From contig NZ_JAYMYY010000003.1 of the NCBI RefSeq assembly GCF_039889165.1, forward strand, positions 62,001 to 126,000: DNA of 64,000 nt. Reading direction: 5' to 3'. This DNA comes from Pseudocitrobacter cyperus (GTDB taxonomy: Bacteria; Pseudomonadota; Gammaproteobacteria; Enterobacterales; Enterobacteriaceae). Of the stretch, positions 1 to 9,303 are shown in pieces (the stretch's first letter is position 1; each line of letters begins with the position of its first letter). The position numbers were made by a program, and so were the translations under genes. The notes beneath the pieces were generated by a model, which was given only the letters and a program-made list of their open reading frames with translations, had not been told where the DNA came from and did not search any database.

Positions 1-751
1 AAGCGTTACGCTTGCCGGTGGCGAGGTCATCACCGGTCAGATGCTGGTGGCGGCCGACGGTTCCCGTTCGGCGCTGGGCGAGCAGTGCGGTATAAGCTGG
101 CAGCAGGAGCCCTATCAACAACTGGCGGTGATTGCCAATGTCACTACGGCGGTAGCCCATCAGGGCCGCGCCTTTGAACGTTTTACCGAGTACGGCCCGC
201 TGGCGATGTTGCCTATGTCGCAGGGGCGCTGTTCGCTGGTGTGGTGCCATGCGCTGGAAAAACGCGATGAGGTGATGGGCTGGTCAGACGAACGTTTCTG
301 TAACGAACTTCAGCAGGCGTTTGGCTGGCGTTTAGGGCGCATTACCCATGCGGGCGCACGTACTGCTTATCCCCTATCGCTGACCACGGCAACCCGCCCG
401 GTATCCCATCGCCTGGCGCTGGTGGGGAATGCGGCACAAACCCTGCATCCGATTGCCGGGCAGGGCTTCAACCTCGGTTTGCGTGATGTGATGTCGCTTG
501 CGGAACGACTGGCGCAGGCGCATAAAGCGAATCAGGATATCGGAAATTATGCTCTGCTTTGTCGTTATCAACGCCAGCGCGCGGGCGATAAGTCTGCCAC
601 AATCGGTGTCACCGATGGTCTGGTTCATCTGTTTGCCAACCGCTGGGCACCGCTGGTGGCGGGCCGAAATCTGGGGCTGATGGCGATGGAATTATTCACC
701 CCGGCACGCGATGTGCTGGCGCAGCGAACGCTGGGCTGGGTAGCCCGATAA
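1..751 (+). CDS. ubiH: 2-octaprenyl-6-methoxyphenol hydroxylase UbiH (5' end outside window)
   Basis: This is the C-terminal two thirds of a flavin monooxygenase of aerobic ubiquinone synthesis. The reading frame is open from base 2, and the true start lies before the window. It carries the second FAD motif of the UbiH/COQ6 family, LVGNAAQTLHPIAGQGFN, with Asn where most relatives have Asp, as I recall for E. coli UbiH too. The stop lies 9 bp before ubiI, with a GGAG ribosome site between them, so the two hydroxylases are cotranscribed. Identity is by family recognition and by synteny with ubiI. Confidence 0.93.
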   Translation, partial: SVTLAGGEVITGQMLVAADGSRSALGEQCGISWQQEPYQQLAVIANVTTAVAHQGRAFERFTEYGPLAMLPMSQGRCSLVWCHALEKRDEVMGWSDERFCNELQQAFGWRLGRITHAGARTAYPLSLTTATRPVSHRLALVGNAAQTLHPIAGQGFNLGLRDVMSLAERLAQAHKANQDIGNYALLCRYQRQRAGDKSATIGVTDGLVHLFANRWAPLVAGRNLGLMAMELFTPARDVLAQRTLGWVAR

Positions 752-760
752 GGAGTTAAA

Positions 761-1963
761 GTGCAGAGTGTAGATGTCGCTATTGTCGGCGGTGGAATGG
801 TGGGGCTGGCGGTTGCCTGTGGTTTACAGGGCAGCGGGCTGCGCGTGGCGGTGCTGGAACAGGCCCGGCCGCAGAGGCTTCCGGCAGATGCGCCGCCAGC
901 GCTTCGCGTATCAGCCATTAATGCCGGCAGCGAAAAATTACTCACCAGACTGGATGTCTGGTCTTCTATTGTGGCTCATCGCGCCAGCCGCTACCACGGT
1001 ATGGAAGTGTGGGATAAAGACAGCTTTGGCCGCATCGCTTTTGACGACAAGAGCCTGGGCTACGGCCATCTGGGACACATTATCGAGAATGCGGTCATCC
1101 ACGAGGCGTTATGGGAAAAAGCGCAACGTTGTCAGGACATTACCCTGATGGCACCCGCTGAGCTTCAGCAGGTCGCCTGGGGCGAGAATGACGCATTCCT
1201 GACCCTCAAGGATGGCTCGATGCTGACGGCGCGTCTGGTGGTTGGCGCGGATGGCGCAAACTCCTGGCTGCGTACAAAAGCGGATATTCCGTTAACCTTC
1301 TGGGATTACAAGCATCATGCGCTGGTGGCGACCATTCGCACCAGTGAGCCGCATGATGCCATCGCTCGCCAGGCCTTTCACGGCGAAGGCATTCTGGCGT
1401 TCCTGCCGCTTTCTGACCCGCATCTGTGCTCAATTGTCTGGTCGCTTGCACCGCAGGAAGCCGAACGGATGCAGCAGGCGGATGAACGTGAGTTTACCAA
1501 AGCGCTCAGTATTGCCTTTGATAATCGCCTTGGCCTGTGCTCACTCGAGAGTGAACGGCAGGTCTATCCGCTTACCGGGCGTTATGCGCGTCAGTTCGCC
1601 GCGCACCGTCTGGCATTGGTGGGCGATGCGGCGCATACCATCCACCCGCTGGCAGGGCAGGGCGTTAATCTGGGCTTTATGGATGCGGCAGAATTGATTG
1701 ATGAACTGAAGCGCCTGCATGCGCAGGGCAAAGATATCGGTCAGCACTTCTATCTGCGCCGCTATGAACGCAGCCGCAAGCACAGTGCTGCTATGATGCT
1801 GGCGGGGATGCAGGGGTTCCGCGAACTCTTCGCAGGTGAAAACCCGGCGAAAAAACTGCTGCGTGATATTGGCCTGAAACTGGCGGATACCTTGCCGGGT
1901 GTGAAACCGCAACTTATTCGCCAGGCAATGGGGCTTAACGATCTGCCTGATTGGCTTCGTTAA
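761..1963 (+). CDS. ubiI: 2-octaprenylphenol C5-hydroxylase UbiI (VisC)
   Basis: A 400-residue FAD-dependent aromatic hydroxylase that introduces the C5 hydroxyl in aerobic ubiquinone synthesis. The N-terminal Rossmann motif IVGGGMVGLAVA spans about residues 8-19, and the second FAD motif GDAAHTIHPLAGQGVNLG lies near residue 290. The start is GTG, chosen because AAGGAG lies just upstream and no nearer ATG fits the conserved N-terminus. It follows ubiH by 9 bp and is the last gene of that operon, ahead of a GC-rich hairpin. Confidence 0.95.
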   Translation: MQSVDVAIVGGGMVGLAVACGLQGSGLRVAVLEQARPQRLPADAPPALRVSAINAGSEKLLTRLDVWSSIVAHRASRYHGMEVWDKDSFGRIAFDDKSLGYGHLGHIIENAVIHEALWEKAQRCQDITLMAPAELQQVAWGENDAFLTLKDGSMLTARLVVGADGANSWLRTKADIPLTFWDYKHHALVATIRTSEPHDAIARQAFHGEGILAFLPLSDPHLCSIVWSLAPQEAERMQQADEREFTKALSIAFDNRLGLCSLESERQVYPLTGRYARQFAAHRLALVGDAAHTIHPLAGQGVNLGFMDAAELIDELKRLHAQGKDIGQHFYLRRYERSRKHSAAMMLAGMQGFRELFAGENPAKKLLRDIGLKLADTLPGVKPQLIRQAMGLNDLPDWLR

Positions 1964-1979
1964 CTCCGTCACACTTCTT

Positions 1980-2006
1980 CTCCCGACGCTCTGTCGGGAG
2001 ATCTTT
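1980..2006 (+). terminator. Hairpin terminator after ubiI
   Basis: Arms CTCCCGAC (1980-1987) and GTCGGGAG (1993-2000) enclose a 5-nt loop and are followed by ATCTTT. The stem is good but the T tract is weak, so this is a probable rather than certain rho-independent terminator. Confidence 0.6.
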
Positions 2007-2370
2007 CCGCTCGTTTGAAAAAATCTAATTTCACCTCTTTTTTCGCATTAGTTTTTCTAATTCAGCATTTTTTTCATGACGAAAATCACGCCCCGATTTC
2101 CGCACTAAATATGGTTTTATGCTAAATGCTCACCGATGTTTGTTAATTATATGTGGCTTTATTCGCATTTTTGTAGCGAATAACTCTGTAAGCTTTTGGC
2201 TTATTTTGACCATAAGCTAATCTGATGACCCGTCCCTGCTTATGGTTTACTGCCGATTTCGGTGGTAAGTTCAGGCAAAAGAGAACGTTTGCGTCGGGGC
2301 CTGTTCGCAGTGTCGACGCCGGGTTTTTGTAATGGAAAGTGGTTGGCTTTGCTTACTCAACGAGGACAAG
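2007..2370 (+). promoter_or_regulatory. gcvTHP control region with GcvA-like and PurR-like sites
   Basis: This long AT-rich leader has no gene. CTAAT motifs, the core of GcvA sites in E. coli, occur at 2025-2029, inverted at 2047-2051, at 2057-2061 and again at 2217-2221, a distal cluster plus a proximal site as in the E. coli gcv promoter. ACGTTTGCGT at 2285-2294 matches one half of the PurR box. By analogy with E. coli the transcript should begin about 100 bp before gcvT, near 2265-2280; no -10/-35 pair stands out. Site identities are inferred from consensus and position. Confidence 0.6.
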
Positions 2371-3465
2371 ATGGCACAACAAACGCCTTTGTATGATCAA
2401 CACGTGCAGTGCGGCGCACGCATGGTGGATTTCCACGGCTGGATGATGCCGCTGCATTACGGCTCGCAAATTGATGAGCACCATGCGGTACGCACCGACG
2501 CCGGGATGTTCGATGTGTCGCACATGACCATCGTCGACCTTCACGGCAGCCGCACCCGCGAGTTTCTGCGCTATCTGCTGGCAAATGACGTTGCCAAACT
2601 GACCGTCCCCGGCAAAGCGCTTTACAGCGGCATGCTAAACGCCTCGGGCGGCGTGATTGACGACCTTATCGCCTATTACCTCACCGAAGATTATTTCCGC
2701 CTCGTTGTAAACTCCGCTACCCGCGAAAAAGACCTCTCCTGGATCACCCAACACGCTGAACCTTACGCTATTGAAATCACCGTGCGTGACGACCTGTCGC
2801 TGATCGCGGTGCAGGGGCCTAATGCCAAAGCAAAAGCCGCAACCCTGTTTAGCGATGAACAGCGTCACGCCGTTGAGGGCATGAAGCCATTCTTCGGCGT
2901 ACAGGCGGGCGATTTATTTATCGCAACCACTGGCTATACCGGGGAAGCGGGTTATGAAATTGCGATGCCGCGCGAGAAAGCCGCCGATTTCTGGCGCGCT
3001 TTAGTTGAAGCGGGTGTAAAACCATGTGGTCTGGGCGCGCGTGATACGCTGCGTCTGGAAGCCGGTATGAATTTGTACGGCCAGGAAATGGACGAGGGTA
3101 TCTCTCCGCTGGCAGCCAATATGGGCTGGACTATTGCCTGGGAGCCTGTTGACCGTAATTTCATCGGTCGCGAAGCGCTGGAGATACAGAGTGAAAAAGG
3201 TACCGAGCAACTGGTAGGCCTGGTGATGACCGAAAAAGGCGTACTGCGCGGCGAACTGCCGGTACGTTTCACCGACGCTCACGGCAACGCGCTGGAAGGC
3301 GTGATCACCAGCGGCACATTCTCCCCGACGCTCGGCCACAGTATTGCGCTGGCCCGTGTCCCGGAAGGGATTGGCGAGACGGCAATCGTGCAGATTCGTA
3401 ACCGCGAAATGCCGGTAAAAGTTACCAAACCTGTTTTTGTGCGTAACGGCAAAGCCGTCGCGTAA
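2371..3465 (+). CDS. gcvT: Glycine cleavage system T protein (aminomethyltransferase)
   Basis: A 364-residue tetrahydrofolate-dependent aminomethyltransferase. It takes the aminomethyl group from lipoylated GcvH, releases ammonia and forms 5,10-methylene-THF. The start at 2371 (MAQQTPLYDQH) is chosen over an in-frame ATG at 2332 because it follows ACGAGGA and gives the family length. The conserved folate-site stretch around YTGEAGYE and GLGARDTLRLEAG is present. It is the first gene of gcvTHP, 26 bp before gcvH, and acts in the cytoplasm. Confidence 0.97.
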   Translation: MAQQTPLYDQHVQCGARMVDFHGWMMPLHYGSQIDEHHAVRTDAGMFDVSHMTIVDLHGSRTREFLRYLLANDVAKLTVPGKALYSGMLNASGGVIDDLIAYYLTEDYFRLVVNSATREKDLSWITQHAEPYAIEITVRDDLSLIAVQGPNAKAKAATLFSDEQRHAVEGMKPFFGVQAGDLFIATTGYTGEAGYEIAMPREKAADFWRALVEAGVKPCGLGARDTLRLEAGMNLYGQEMDEGISPLAANMGWTIAWEPVDRNFIGREALEIQSEKGTEQLVGLVMTEKGVLRGELPVRFTDAHGNALEGVITSGTFSPTLGHSIALARVPEGIGETAIVQIRNREMPVKVTKPVFVRNGKAVA

Positions 3466-3491
3466 TTCCCCCTATTTCTGGAGATTTTTTG

Positions 3492-3881
3492 ATGAGCAAC
3501 GTACCAGCAGAACTGAAATACAGCAAAGAACACGAATGGCTGCGTAAAGAAGCCGATGGCTCTTACACCGTAGGCATCACCGAACACGCGCAGGAATTAC
3601 TGGGCGACATGGTGTTTGTTGACCTGCCGGACGTCGGTGCGACCGTGGCCGCGGGCGACGACTGCGCAGTAGCGGAATCCGTAAAAGCGGCATCAGATAT
3701 CTACGCGCCAATCAGCGGTGAAATCGTCGCCGTTAACGATGAACTGGGCGACTCGCCGGAACTGGTTAACAGCGAACCGTATGCGGGCGGTTGGATCTTC
3801 AAAATCAAAGCCAGCGATGAGGCGGAAGTGGACGCGCTGCTGGATGCGACAGCCTACGCAGCACTGTTAGAAGACGAGTAA
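3492..3881 (+). CDS. gcvH: Glycine cleavage system H protein (lipoyl carrier)
   Basis: A 129-residue lipoyl-carrier protein that shuttles the aminomethyl and reducing intermediates between GcvP, GcvT and lipoamide dehydrogenase. The lipoyl lysine is K65 in AVAESVKAASD. ATG at 3492 follows CTGGAG with suitable spacing; a TTG one codon earlier is ignored. It is in operon with gcvT and gcvP, and a short palindromic repeat separates it from gcvP. Confidence 0.97.
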   Translation: MSNVPAELKYSKEHEWLRKEADGSYTVGITEHAQELLGDMVFVDLPDVGATVAAGDDCAVAESVKAASDIYAPISGEIVAVNDELGDSPELVNSEPYAGGWIFKIKASDEAEVDALLDATAYAALLEDE

Positions 3882-3891
3882 CCGTTTTTCT

Positions 3892-3912
3892 CCCTCTCCC
3901 TCAGGGAGAGGG
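3892..3912. repeat. REP-like palindrome between gcvH and gcvP
   Basis: Arms CCCTCTCCCT and AGGGAGAGGG around a single C form a perfect 10-1-10 palindrome inside the gcv operon. It is one copy of a palindrome family that recurs at 7649-7729 and eleven times at 19.9-20.6 kb. In the transcript it would form a hairpin between gcvH and gcvP, without a T tract. Confidence 0.85.
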
Positions 3913-3950
3913 CATTCTAAAATCACCGCATGTTTCAGGAACCATCGCTC

Positions 3951-6824
3951 ATGACACAGACTTTAAGCCAGCTTGAAAACCGTGATGCTTTTATCGAACG
4001 TCACATCGGGCCGGACGCTCAGCAACAGCACGCCATGCTGCAAACGGTTGGCGCGGATTCATTAACTGCACTGATTTCTCAAATCGTGCCGAAAGATATC
4101 CAGCTTGCCACCCCGCCGCAGGTGGGCGACGCAACGACAGAGTTCGCCGCGCTGGCGGAACTGAAAGCGATTGCCGGGCGCAACAAGCGCTTTAAGTCTT
4201 ACATTGGCATGGGCTATACGGGCGTACAGTTGCCGCCGGTTATCCAGCGCAATATGCTGGAAAACCCAGGCTGGTACACCGCCTACACACCTTATCAGCC
4301 AGAAGTGTCGCAGGGGCGTCTTGAGTCGCTGCTGAACTTCCAGCAGGTAACGCTGGATCTGACCGGTCTGGACATCGCCTCCGCTTCTCTGCTGGACGAA
4401 GCCACTGCCGCGGCTGAAGCGATGGCAATGGCGAAACGCGTAAGCAAACTGAAGAATGCTAACCGTTTCTTCGTGGCAGCAGACGTCCATCCGCAGACGC
4501 TGGACGTGGTACGCACTCGTGCAGAAACCTTTGGTTTTGATGTGATTGTTGATGATGCCGACAAAGCGCTGGATCATCAGGATGTCTTTGGTGTGCTGTT
4601 ACAACAGGTTGGCACTACCGGTGAAGTTCACGACTACACCAGCCTGATTGCCGAGCTTAAATCCCGCAAAGTGGTGGTAAGCGTTGCTGCCGATTTTATG
4701 GCGCTGGTGCTGCTGACCGCACCGGGTAAACAGGGCGCAGACATTGTTTTCGGCTCTGCCCAACGCTTCGGTGTTCCGATGGGATACGGCGGCCCACACG
4801 CGGCTTTCTTTGCCGCAAAAGATGAATTTAAACGCTCCATGCCAGGCCGTATTATTGGCGTATCGAAAGATGCGGCGGGCAATACCGCGCTGCGCATGGC
4901 GATGCAGACTCGTGAACAGCATATTCGTCGCGAGAAAGCGAACTCTAATATTTGTACTTCTCAGGTTCTGTTGGCGAACATTGCCAGCCTGTATGCCGTC
5001 TTCCACGGCCCGGTTGGCCTGAAGCGTATTGCCAATCGTATTCACCGTCTGGCTGATATCCTGGCGACAGGTTTACAGCAGAAAGGGCAAAAACTGCGTT
5101 TCGCCCACTTTTTCGACACCTTGTGTGTAGAAGTCGCGGATAAAGCCAGCGTACTGGCGCGCGCCGAGGCGGCGGAAATCAACCTGCGCAGCGATATCCA
5201 CAACGCGGTGGGCATTACGCTTGATGAAACCACCACCCGTGACGATGTGCTGAAGCTGTTCAGTGTGATCCTCGGTGACAACCACGGCCTGAACATCGAC
5301 ACGCTGGATAAAGACGTGGCGCTCGATAGCCGTTCGATCCCGGCAGCGATGCTGCGCGATGACGCGATCCTGACTCATCCGGTATTTAATCGCTATCACA
5401 GCGAAACCGAGATGATGCGCTATATGCACTCGCTGGAGCGTAAAGATCTGGCGCTGAACCAGGCAATGATCCCGCTGGGTTCCTGCACCATGAAGCTGAA
5501 TGCGGCAGCGGAAATGATCCCGATCACCTGGCCTGAATTTGCCGAACTGCACCCGTTCTGCCCGGCAGAGCAGGCGGAAGGTTATCATCAGATGATCGGT
5601 CAGCTCTCTGACTGGCTGGTGAAACTGACCGGCTACGATGCGGTTTGCATGCAGCCGAACTCTGGTGCGCAGGGTGAATACGCGGGCCTGCTGGCGATTC
5701 GTCACTATCACGAAAGCCGCAATGAAGGGCATCGCGATATTTGCCTGATCCCGGCGTCCGCTCACGGCACGAACCCGGCCTCTGCGCAGATGGCGGGGAT
5801 GCAGGTGGTCGTTGTTGCCTGTGATAAGCAGGGCAACATTGACCTGGCGGATCTGCGCGCGAAAGCCGAGCAGCATGGCGACAACCTCTCCTGCATCATG
5901 GTGACGTACCCGTCTACCCACGGCGTATACGAAGAAACCATCCGCGAAGTGTGTGAGATCGTTCACCAGTTTGGTGGCCAGGTTTACCTCGATGGCGCGA
6001 ACATGAACGCGCAGGTGGGGATCACCTCGCCGGGCTTTATCGGCGCGGATGTCTCGCACCTTAACCTGCATAAAACCTTCTGTATCCCGCACGGCGGCGG
6101 CGGCCCGGGTATGGGCCCAATTGGTGTGAAAGCGCATCTGGCACCGTTTGTTCCGGGTCACAGCGTAGTACAAATTGAAGGTATGCTGACCCGTCAGGGC
6201 GCGGTTTCTGCCGCGCCGTTCGGCAGCGCCTCCATTCTGCCAATTAGCTGGATGTACATCCGCATGATGGGCGCGGAAGGGCTGAAGCAGGCAAGCCAGG
6301 TAGCAATCCTGAATGCCAACTATATTGCCAGCCGTCTGAGAGATGCTTTCCCGGTGCTCTATACCGGTCGCGAAGGACATGTAGCGCACGAATGTATTCT
6401 TGATATTCGTCCGCTGAAAGAAGAGACAGGTATCAGCGAACTGGACATTGCCAAGCGTCTGATTGACTACGGTTTCCACGCGCCAACCATGTCTTTCCCG
6501 GTGGCGGGGACGCTGATGGTCGAGCCAACGGAATCCGAAAGCAAAGTCGAACTGGATCGCTTCATTGATGCAATGCTTGCGATCCGTGCGGAAATTGACC
6601 GCGTGAAAGCGGGTGAGTGGACGTTAGAAGATAACCCGTTGGTCAACGCGCCGCATACCCAGAATGAGCTGGTGTCTGAGTGGAAGCACGGCTACAGCCG
6701 CGAAGTGGCGGTCTTCCCTGCTGGCGTCGAGAACAAGTACTGGCCGACCGTGAAGCGTCTTGACGACGTCTATGGCGACCGTAATCTGTTCTGCTCCTGC
6801 GTACCGATGAGTGAATATCAGTAA
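3951..6824 (+). CDS. gcvP: Glycine dehydrogenase (decarboxylating), P protein
   Basis: A 957-residue PLP enzyme that decarboxylates glycine and passes the methylamine group to the lipoyl arm of GcvH. It has two tandem aminotransferase-like halves. The PLP lysine lies in the C-terminal half, in HLNLHKTFCIPHGGGGPG (near residue 705). The start MTQTLSQLENRDAF at 3951 is chosen over an ATG at 3930 on family length and an AGGA site. It is the last gene of gcvTHP, followed by a strong hairpin. Confidence 0.97.
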   Translation: MTQTLSQLENRDAFIERHIGPDAQQQHAMLQTVGADSLTALISQIVPKDIQLATPPQVGDATTEFAALAELKAIAGRNKRFKSYIGMGYTGVQLPPVIQRNMLENPGWYTAYTPYQPEVSQGRLESLLNFQQVTLDLTGLDIASASLLDEATAAAEAMAMAKRVSKLKNANRFFVAADVHPQTLDVVRTRAETFGFDVIVDDADKALDHQDVFGVLLQQVGTTGEVHDYTSLIAELKSRKVVVSVAADFMALVLLTAPGKQGADIVFGSAQRFGVPMGYGGPHAAFFAAKDEFKRSMPGRIIGVSKDAAGNTALRMAMQTREQHIRREKANSNICTSQVLLANIASLYAVFHGPVGLKRIANRIHRLADILATGLQQKGQKLRFAHFFDTLCVEVADKASVLARAEAAEINLRSDIHNAVGITLDETTTRDDVLKLFSVILGDNHGLNIDTLDKDVALDSRSIPAAMLRDDAILTHPVFNRYHSETEMMRYMHSLERKDLALNQAMIPLGSCTMKLNAAAEMIPITWPEFAELHPFCPAEQAEGYHQMIGQLSDWLVKLTGYDAVCMQPNSGAQGEYAGLLAIRHYHESRNEGHRDICLIPASAHGTNPASAQMAGMQVVVVACDKQGNIDLADLRAKAEQHGDNLSCIMVTYPSTHGVYEETIREVCEIVHQFGGQVYLDGANMNAQVGITSPGFIGADVSHLNLHKTFCIPHGGGGPGMGPIGVKAHLAPFVPGHSVVQIEGMLTRQGAVSAAPFGSASILPISWMYIRMMGAEGLKQASQVAILNANYIASRLRDAFPVLYTGREGHVAHECILDIRPLKEETGISELDIAKRLIDYGFHAPTMSFPVAGTLMVEPTESESKVELDRFIDAMLAIRAEIDRVKAGEWTLEDNPLVNAPHTQNELVSEWKHGYSREVAVFPAGVENKYWPTVKRLDDVYGDRNLFCSCVPMSEYQ

Positions 6825-6843
6825 GCTATTGGACTATTCTTTT

Positions 6844-6867
6844 AAGGGCGCTTCGGCGCCCTTTCTT
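6844..6867 (+). terminator. Terminator after gcvP
   Basis: A perfect 8-bp stem, AAGGGCGC/GCGCCCTT, with a TTCG tetraloop is followed by TCTT. It ends the gcv operon just before ygfF; the short T tract may allow some read-through. Confidence 0.75.
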
Positions 6868-6880
6868 ATGGGAGACTGTT

Positions 6881-7624
6881 ATGGGAATTGCACTGGTAAC
6901 TGGCGCAAGTCGGGGGATTGGCCGGGCGACGGCATTACAGCTCGCGCAGGAGGGATATCAGATCGCCGTCAATTACCACCACAATGTACAGGCGGCGGCT
7001 GATGTGGTGCGTGAGATAACCGATGCGGGCGGAGAGGCGTTTGCCCTACGTGCCGATATCAGCGATGAGTCGCAGGTGGTGGCAATGTTTGAGGCGATCG
7101 ACAAACACAGCCAGCCGCTGGTGGCATTGGTGAATAACGCGGGCATTTTGTTTCAGCAAAGCCGCGTGGAAGCGCTGACGGCAGATCGCATCAATCGTGT
7201 ACTGGCAACCAATGTGACGGGTTACTTCCTGTGTTGTCGCGAAGCGGTTAAGCGTATGGCGCACCAGTATGGCGGCGTGGGCGGAGGCATTGTGAATGTC
7301 TCCTCTGCGGCATCACGCCTTGGCGCTCCGGGCGAGTATGTGGATTATGCCGCGTCGAAAGGGGCGGTCGATACCCTGACGACGGGGCTGGCGCTGGAAG
7401 TCGCGGCGCAGGGAATACGGGTGAATGGCGTGAGGCCCGGATTTATCTATACCGAAATGCATGCCGACGGCGGTGAGCCGGGGCGCGTGGATCGGGTGAA
7501 ATCATCGTTACCCATGCAGCGTGGTGGCCAGCCGGAAGAAGTGGCGCAGGCGATTGTCTGGCTGTTGAGTGATAAAGCGTCGTATGTGACGGGGAGTTTT
7601 ATTGAGCTGGCGGGCGGGAAGTGA
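6881..7624 (+). CDS. ygfF: SDR-family NAD(P)-dependent oxidoreductase YgfF
   Basis: A 247-residue classical short-chain dehydrogenase whose substrate is unknown. The nucleotide-binding motif TGASRGIG is at residues 7-14, NNAG at 85-88, and the catalytic Tyr156 and Lys160 lie in YVDYAASK with Ser141/142 upstream. The length and ending (FIELAGGK) match E. coli YgfF. GGGAGA precedes the ATG. It sits 56 bp after gcvP, beyond the gcv terminator, so it may be transcribed alone or by read-through. Confidence 0.92.
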   Translation: MGIALVTGASRGIGRATALQLAQEGYQIAVNYHHNVQAAADVVREITDAGGEAFALRADISDESQVVAMFEAIDKHSQPLVALVNNAGILFQQSRVEALTADRINRVLATNVTGYFLCCREAVKRMAHQYGGVGGGIVNVSSAASRLGAPGEYVDYAASKGAVDTLTTGLALEVAAQGIRVNGVRPGFIYTEMHADGGEPGRVDRVKSSLPMQRGGQPEEVAQAIVWLLSDKASYVTGSFIELAGGK

Positions 7625-7637
7625 GTGTTTTGTTATT

Positions 7638-7742
7638 CCCTTACCCTGCCCTCTCCCACAGGGAGAGGGTAAAAACCTGCGCAGATATGTAACCCGGCGC
7701 GATCGGTTCCCTCTCCCTGTGGGAGAGGGTTAGGGTGAGGGG
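7638..7742. repeat. Pair of REP-like palindromes (BIME-like) between ygfF and bglA
   Basis: Two palindromes of the CCCTCTCCC family lie at 7649-7669 (centre ACA) and 7709-7729 (centre TGT), 60 bp apart. The flanks are mutually inverted: CCCTTACCCTG on the left and TTAGGGTGAGGGG on the right. The block sits between two convergent genes, the usual place for such elements, and its spacing resembles the 61-bp array near idi. Confidence 0.85.
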
Positions 7743-7750
7743 GGCCATAT

Positions 7751-9184
7751 TTAAAGTGTTTCGCCGTTGCTGGCAATCACCGCTTTGTACCACTCAAAAC
7801 TTTTCTTGCGTGAGCGTGACATGTCTCCGGTGCCGTCGTCGTGTTTGTTCACGTAAATAAAGCCGTAACGCTTGCTGTACTGGCCCGTGGTGAACGATAC
7901 GCAATCGATGCAGCCCCACGGCGTATAGCCCATTAAATCCACACCATCGTAGGTCACCGCTTTCATCATCTCTTCGACGTGAGCCCGCAGGTAATCGATG
8001 CGATAATCATCGTTGATGCTGCCATCGTCTTCTACTTTGTCATACGCGCCAAAGCCGTTTTCGACAATAAACAGCGGTTTCTGGTAACGCTCATACAGTT
8101 CGCACAGCGAGTAACGCAGGCCGACCGGGTCAATCTGCCAGCCCCAGTCAGATGCTTTCACATGCGGGTTCGGTACGCTGCCCTCGAAGCCGGAGATGGC
8201 ATCGCCGCTGCCGCCTTCGGCTTTTACCGCGTTGGTCATGTAGTAACTGAAACCAAGGTAGTCACAGGTACCTTCGCGCAGAATCGCGTCGTCGCCCTGT
8301 TCCATTTTGATATCAAAGCCGCGACGCTCCCACTCATTCAGGACGTAAGAAGGGTAGTAGCCGCGTAGCTGAACGTCGGTGAAGACATAGCGTTCACGCA
8401 TCGATTCCTGGGCAAACATCACGTCTTCTGGTTTGCAGGAGAATGGATAGAGCGCCACCATCGCCAGCATGCAGCCGACTTTCATTTCCGGGTTGATGCG
8501 ACGCGCTGCTTTTACCGCCAGCGCGCTGGCCACGAACTGGTGGTGTAGCACCTGATACATGGTCTCTTCCGGATTGTCGTGCTCGGTATAGACCACGCCA
8601 GAACAGCAGTAGCCGAACAGCGGGGCGCGCCAGTTACGCTGATTATTGATTTCGTTGAAGGTCATCCAGTATTTGACCTTATGCTTGTAGCGCTCGAAAA
8701 CGACTTCCGCGAAACGGACAAAGAAATCAACTACTTTACGGTTAGTCCAGCCGCCATATTCCTGTACCAGATGCAGCGGCATTTCAAAGTGGGAAAGTGT
8801 GATAACGGGTTCGATGTTGTATTTCAGCAGTTCATCGAACATGGCGTCGTAGAATTGTAAGCCTTCTTCATTCGGCTGAGTTTCGTCGCCTTTCGGGAAG
8901 ATTCGCGTCCAGGCGATAGAGGTACGGAAGCATTTGAAGCCCATTTCAGCAAACAGTTTGATGTCTTCTTTGTAACGACCATGAAAGTCGATGGCTTCGT
9001 GATTCGGATAGTATTTTCCCGGCACCACTTCCTGAGTGATTTCACGTGGTACGCCGTGCGCGCCGCCGGTCAGTACGTCGCAGATGCTTGGGCCTTTGCC
9101 GTCTTTATTCCAGCCGCCTTCAACCTGATGCGCCGCGACCGCGCCGCCCCATAAAAAATCTTTTGGTAAGGTCATTTTTTTCAT
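7751..9184 (-). CDS. bglA: 6-phospho-beta-glucosidase BglA
   Basis: A 477-residue GH1 glycosidase that hydrolyses phosphorylated aryl-beta-glucosides and cellobiose-type sugars in the cytoplasm. The acid/base Glu178 lies in TFNEIN and the nucleophile Glu375 in IVENG. The protein is nearly collinear with E. coli BglA. The ATG at 9184 gives MKKMTLPKDFLWGG; a GTG five codons upstream and an ATG three codons downstream are alternatives. No PTS permease is adjacent. An RpiR-type regulator lies upstream in the same orientation, with an inverted repeat in the gap. Confidence 0.95.
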   Translation of the reverse strand: MKKMTLPKDFLWGGAVAAHQVEGGWNKDGKGPSICDVLTGGAHGVPREITQEVVPGKYYPNHEAIDFHGRYKEDIKLFAEMGFKCFRTSIAWTRIFPKGDETQPNEEGLQFYDAMFDELLKYNIEPVITLSHFEMPLHLVQEYGGWTNRKVVDFFVRFAEVVFERYKHKVKYWMTFNEINNQRNWRAPLFGYCCSGVVYTEHDNPEETMYQVLHHQFVASALAVKAARRINPEMKVGCMLAMVALYPFSCKPEDVMFAQESMRERYVFTDVQLRGYYPSYVLNEWERRGFDIKMEQGDDAILREGTCDYLGFSYYMTNAVKAEGGSGDAISGFEGSVPNPHVKASDWGWQIDPVGLRYSLCELYERYQKPLFIVENGFGAYDKVEDDGSINDDYRIDYLRAHVEEMMKAVTYDGVDLMGYTPWGCIDCVSFTTGQYSKRYGFIYVNKHDDGTGDMSRSRKKSFEWYKAVIASNGETL

Positions 9185-9251
9185 TGTTGCTCTACTCACT
9201 CGTTAATGCAATTAAGGTGAGTCTAACAAAGGAAGAGTAAATGTCACGATA

Positions 9252-9280
9252 TAACAAATTACCCGTCAGGGTATATGTTA
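9252..9280. promoter_or_regulatory. Inverted repeat in the bglA leader (candidate operator)
   Basis: TAACAAATTACCC (9252-9264) and GGGTATATGTTA (9269-9280) form an imperfect inverted repeat with a 4-nt centre, 68 bp upstream of the bglA start and downstream of the RpiR-type gene. The position suits an operator for that regulator or a promoter element. This is inference from symmetry and context. Confidence 0.45.
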
Positions 9281-9303
9281 CATCAAAAAAACGCTCTGTA
9301 TTT

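Noticed and set aside
1964..2370. Glycine riboswitch upstream of gcvT.
   Set aside because: I see no tandem glycine-aptamer fold; the region matches the protein-regulated (GcvA, PurR) gcv leader of enteric bacteria.
5073..6479. A 468-codon open frame antisense to gcvP.
   Set aside because: It is a codon-bias shadow of gcvP, with no homology that I recognise and no ribosome site.
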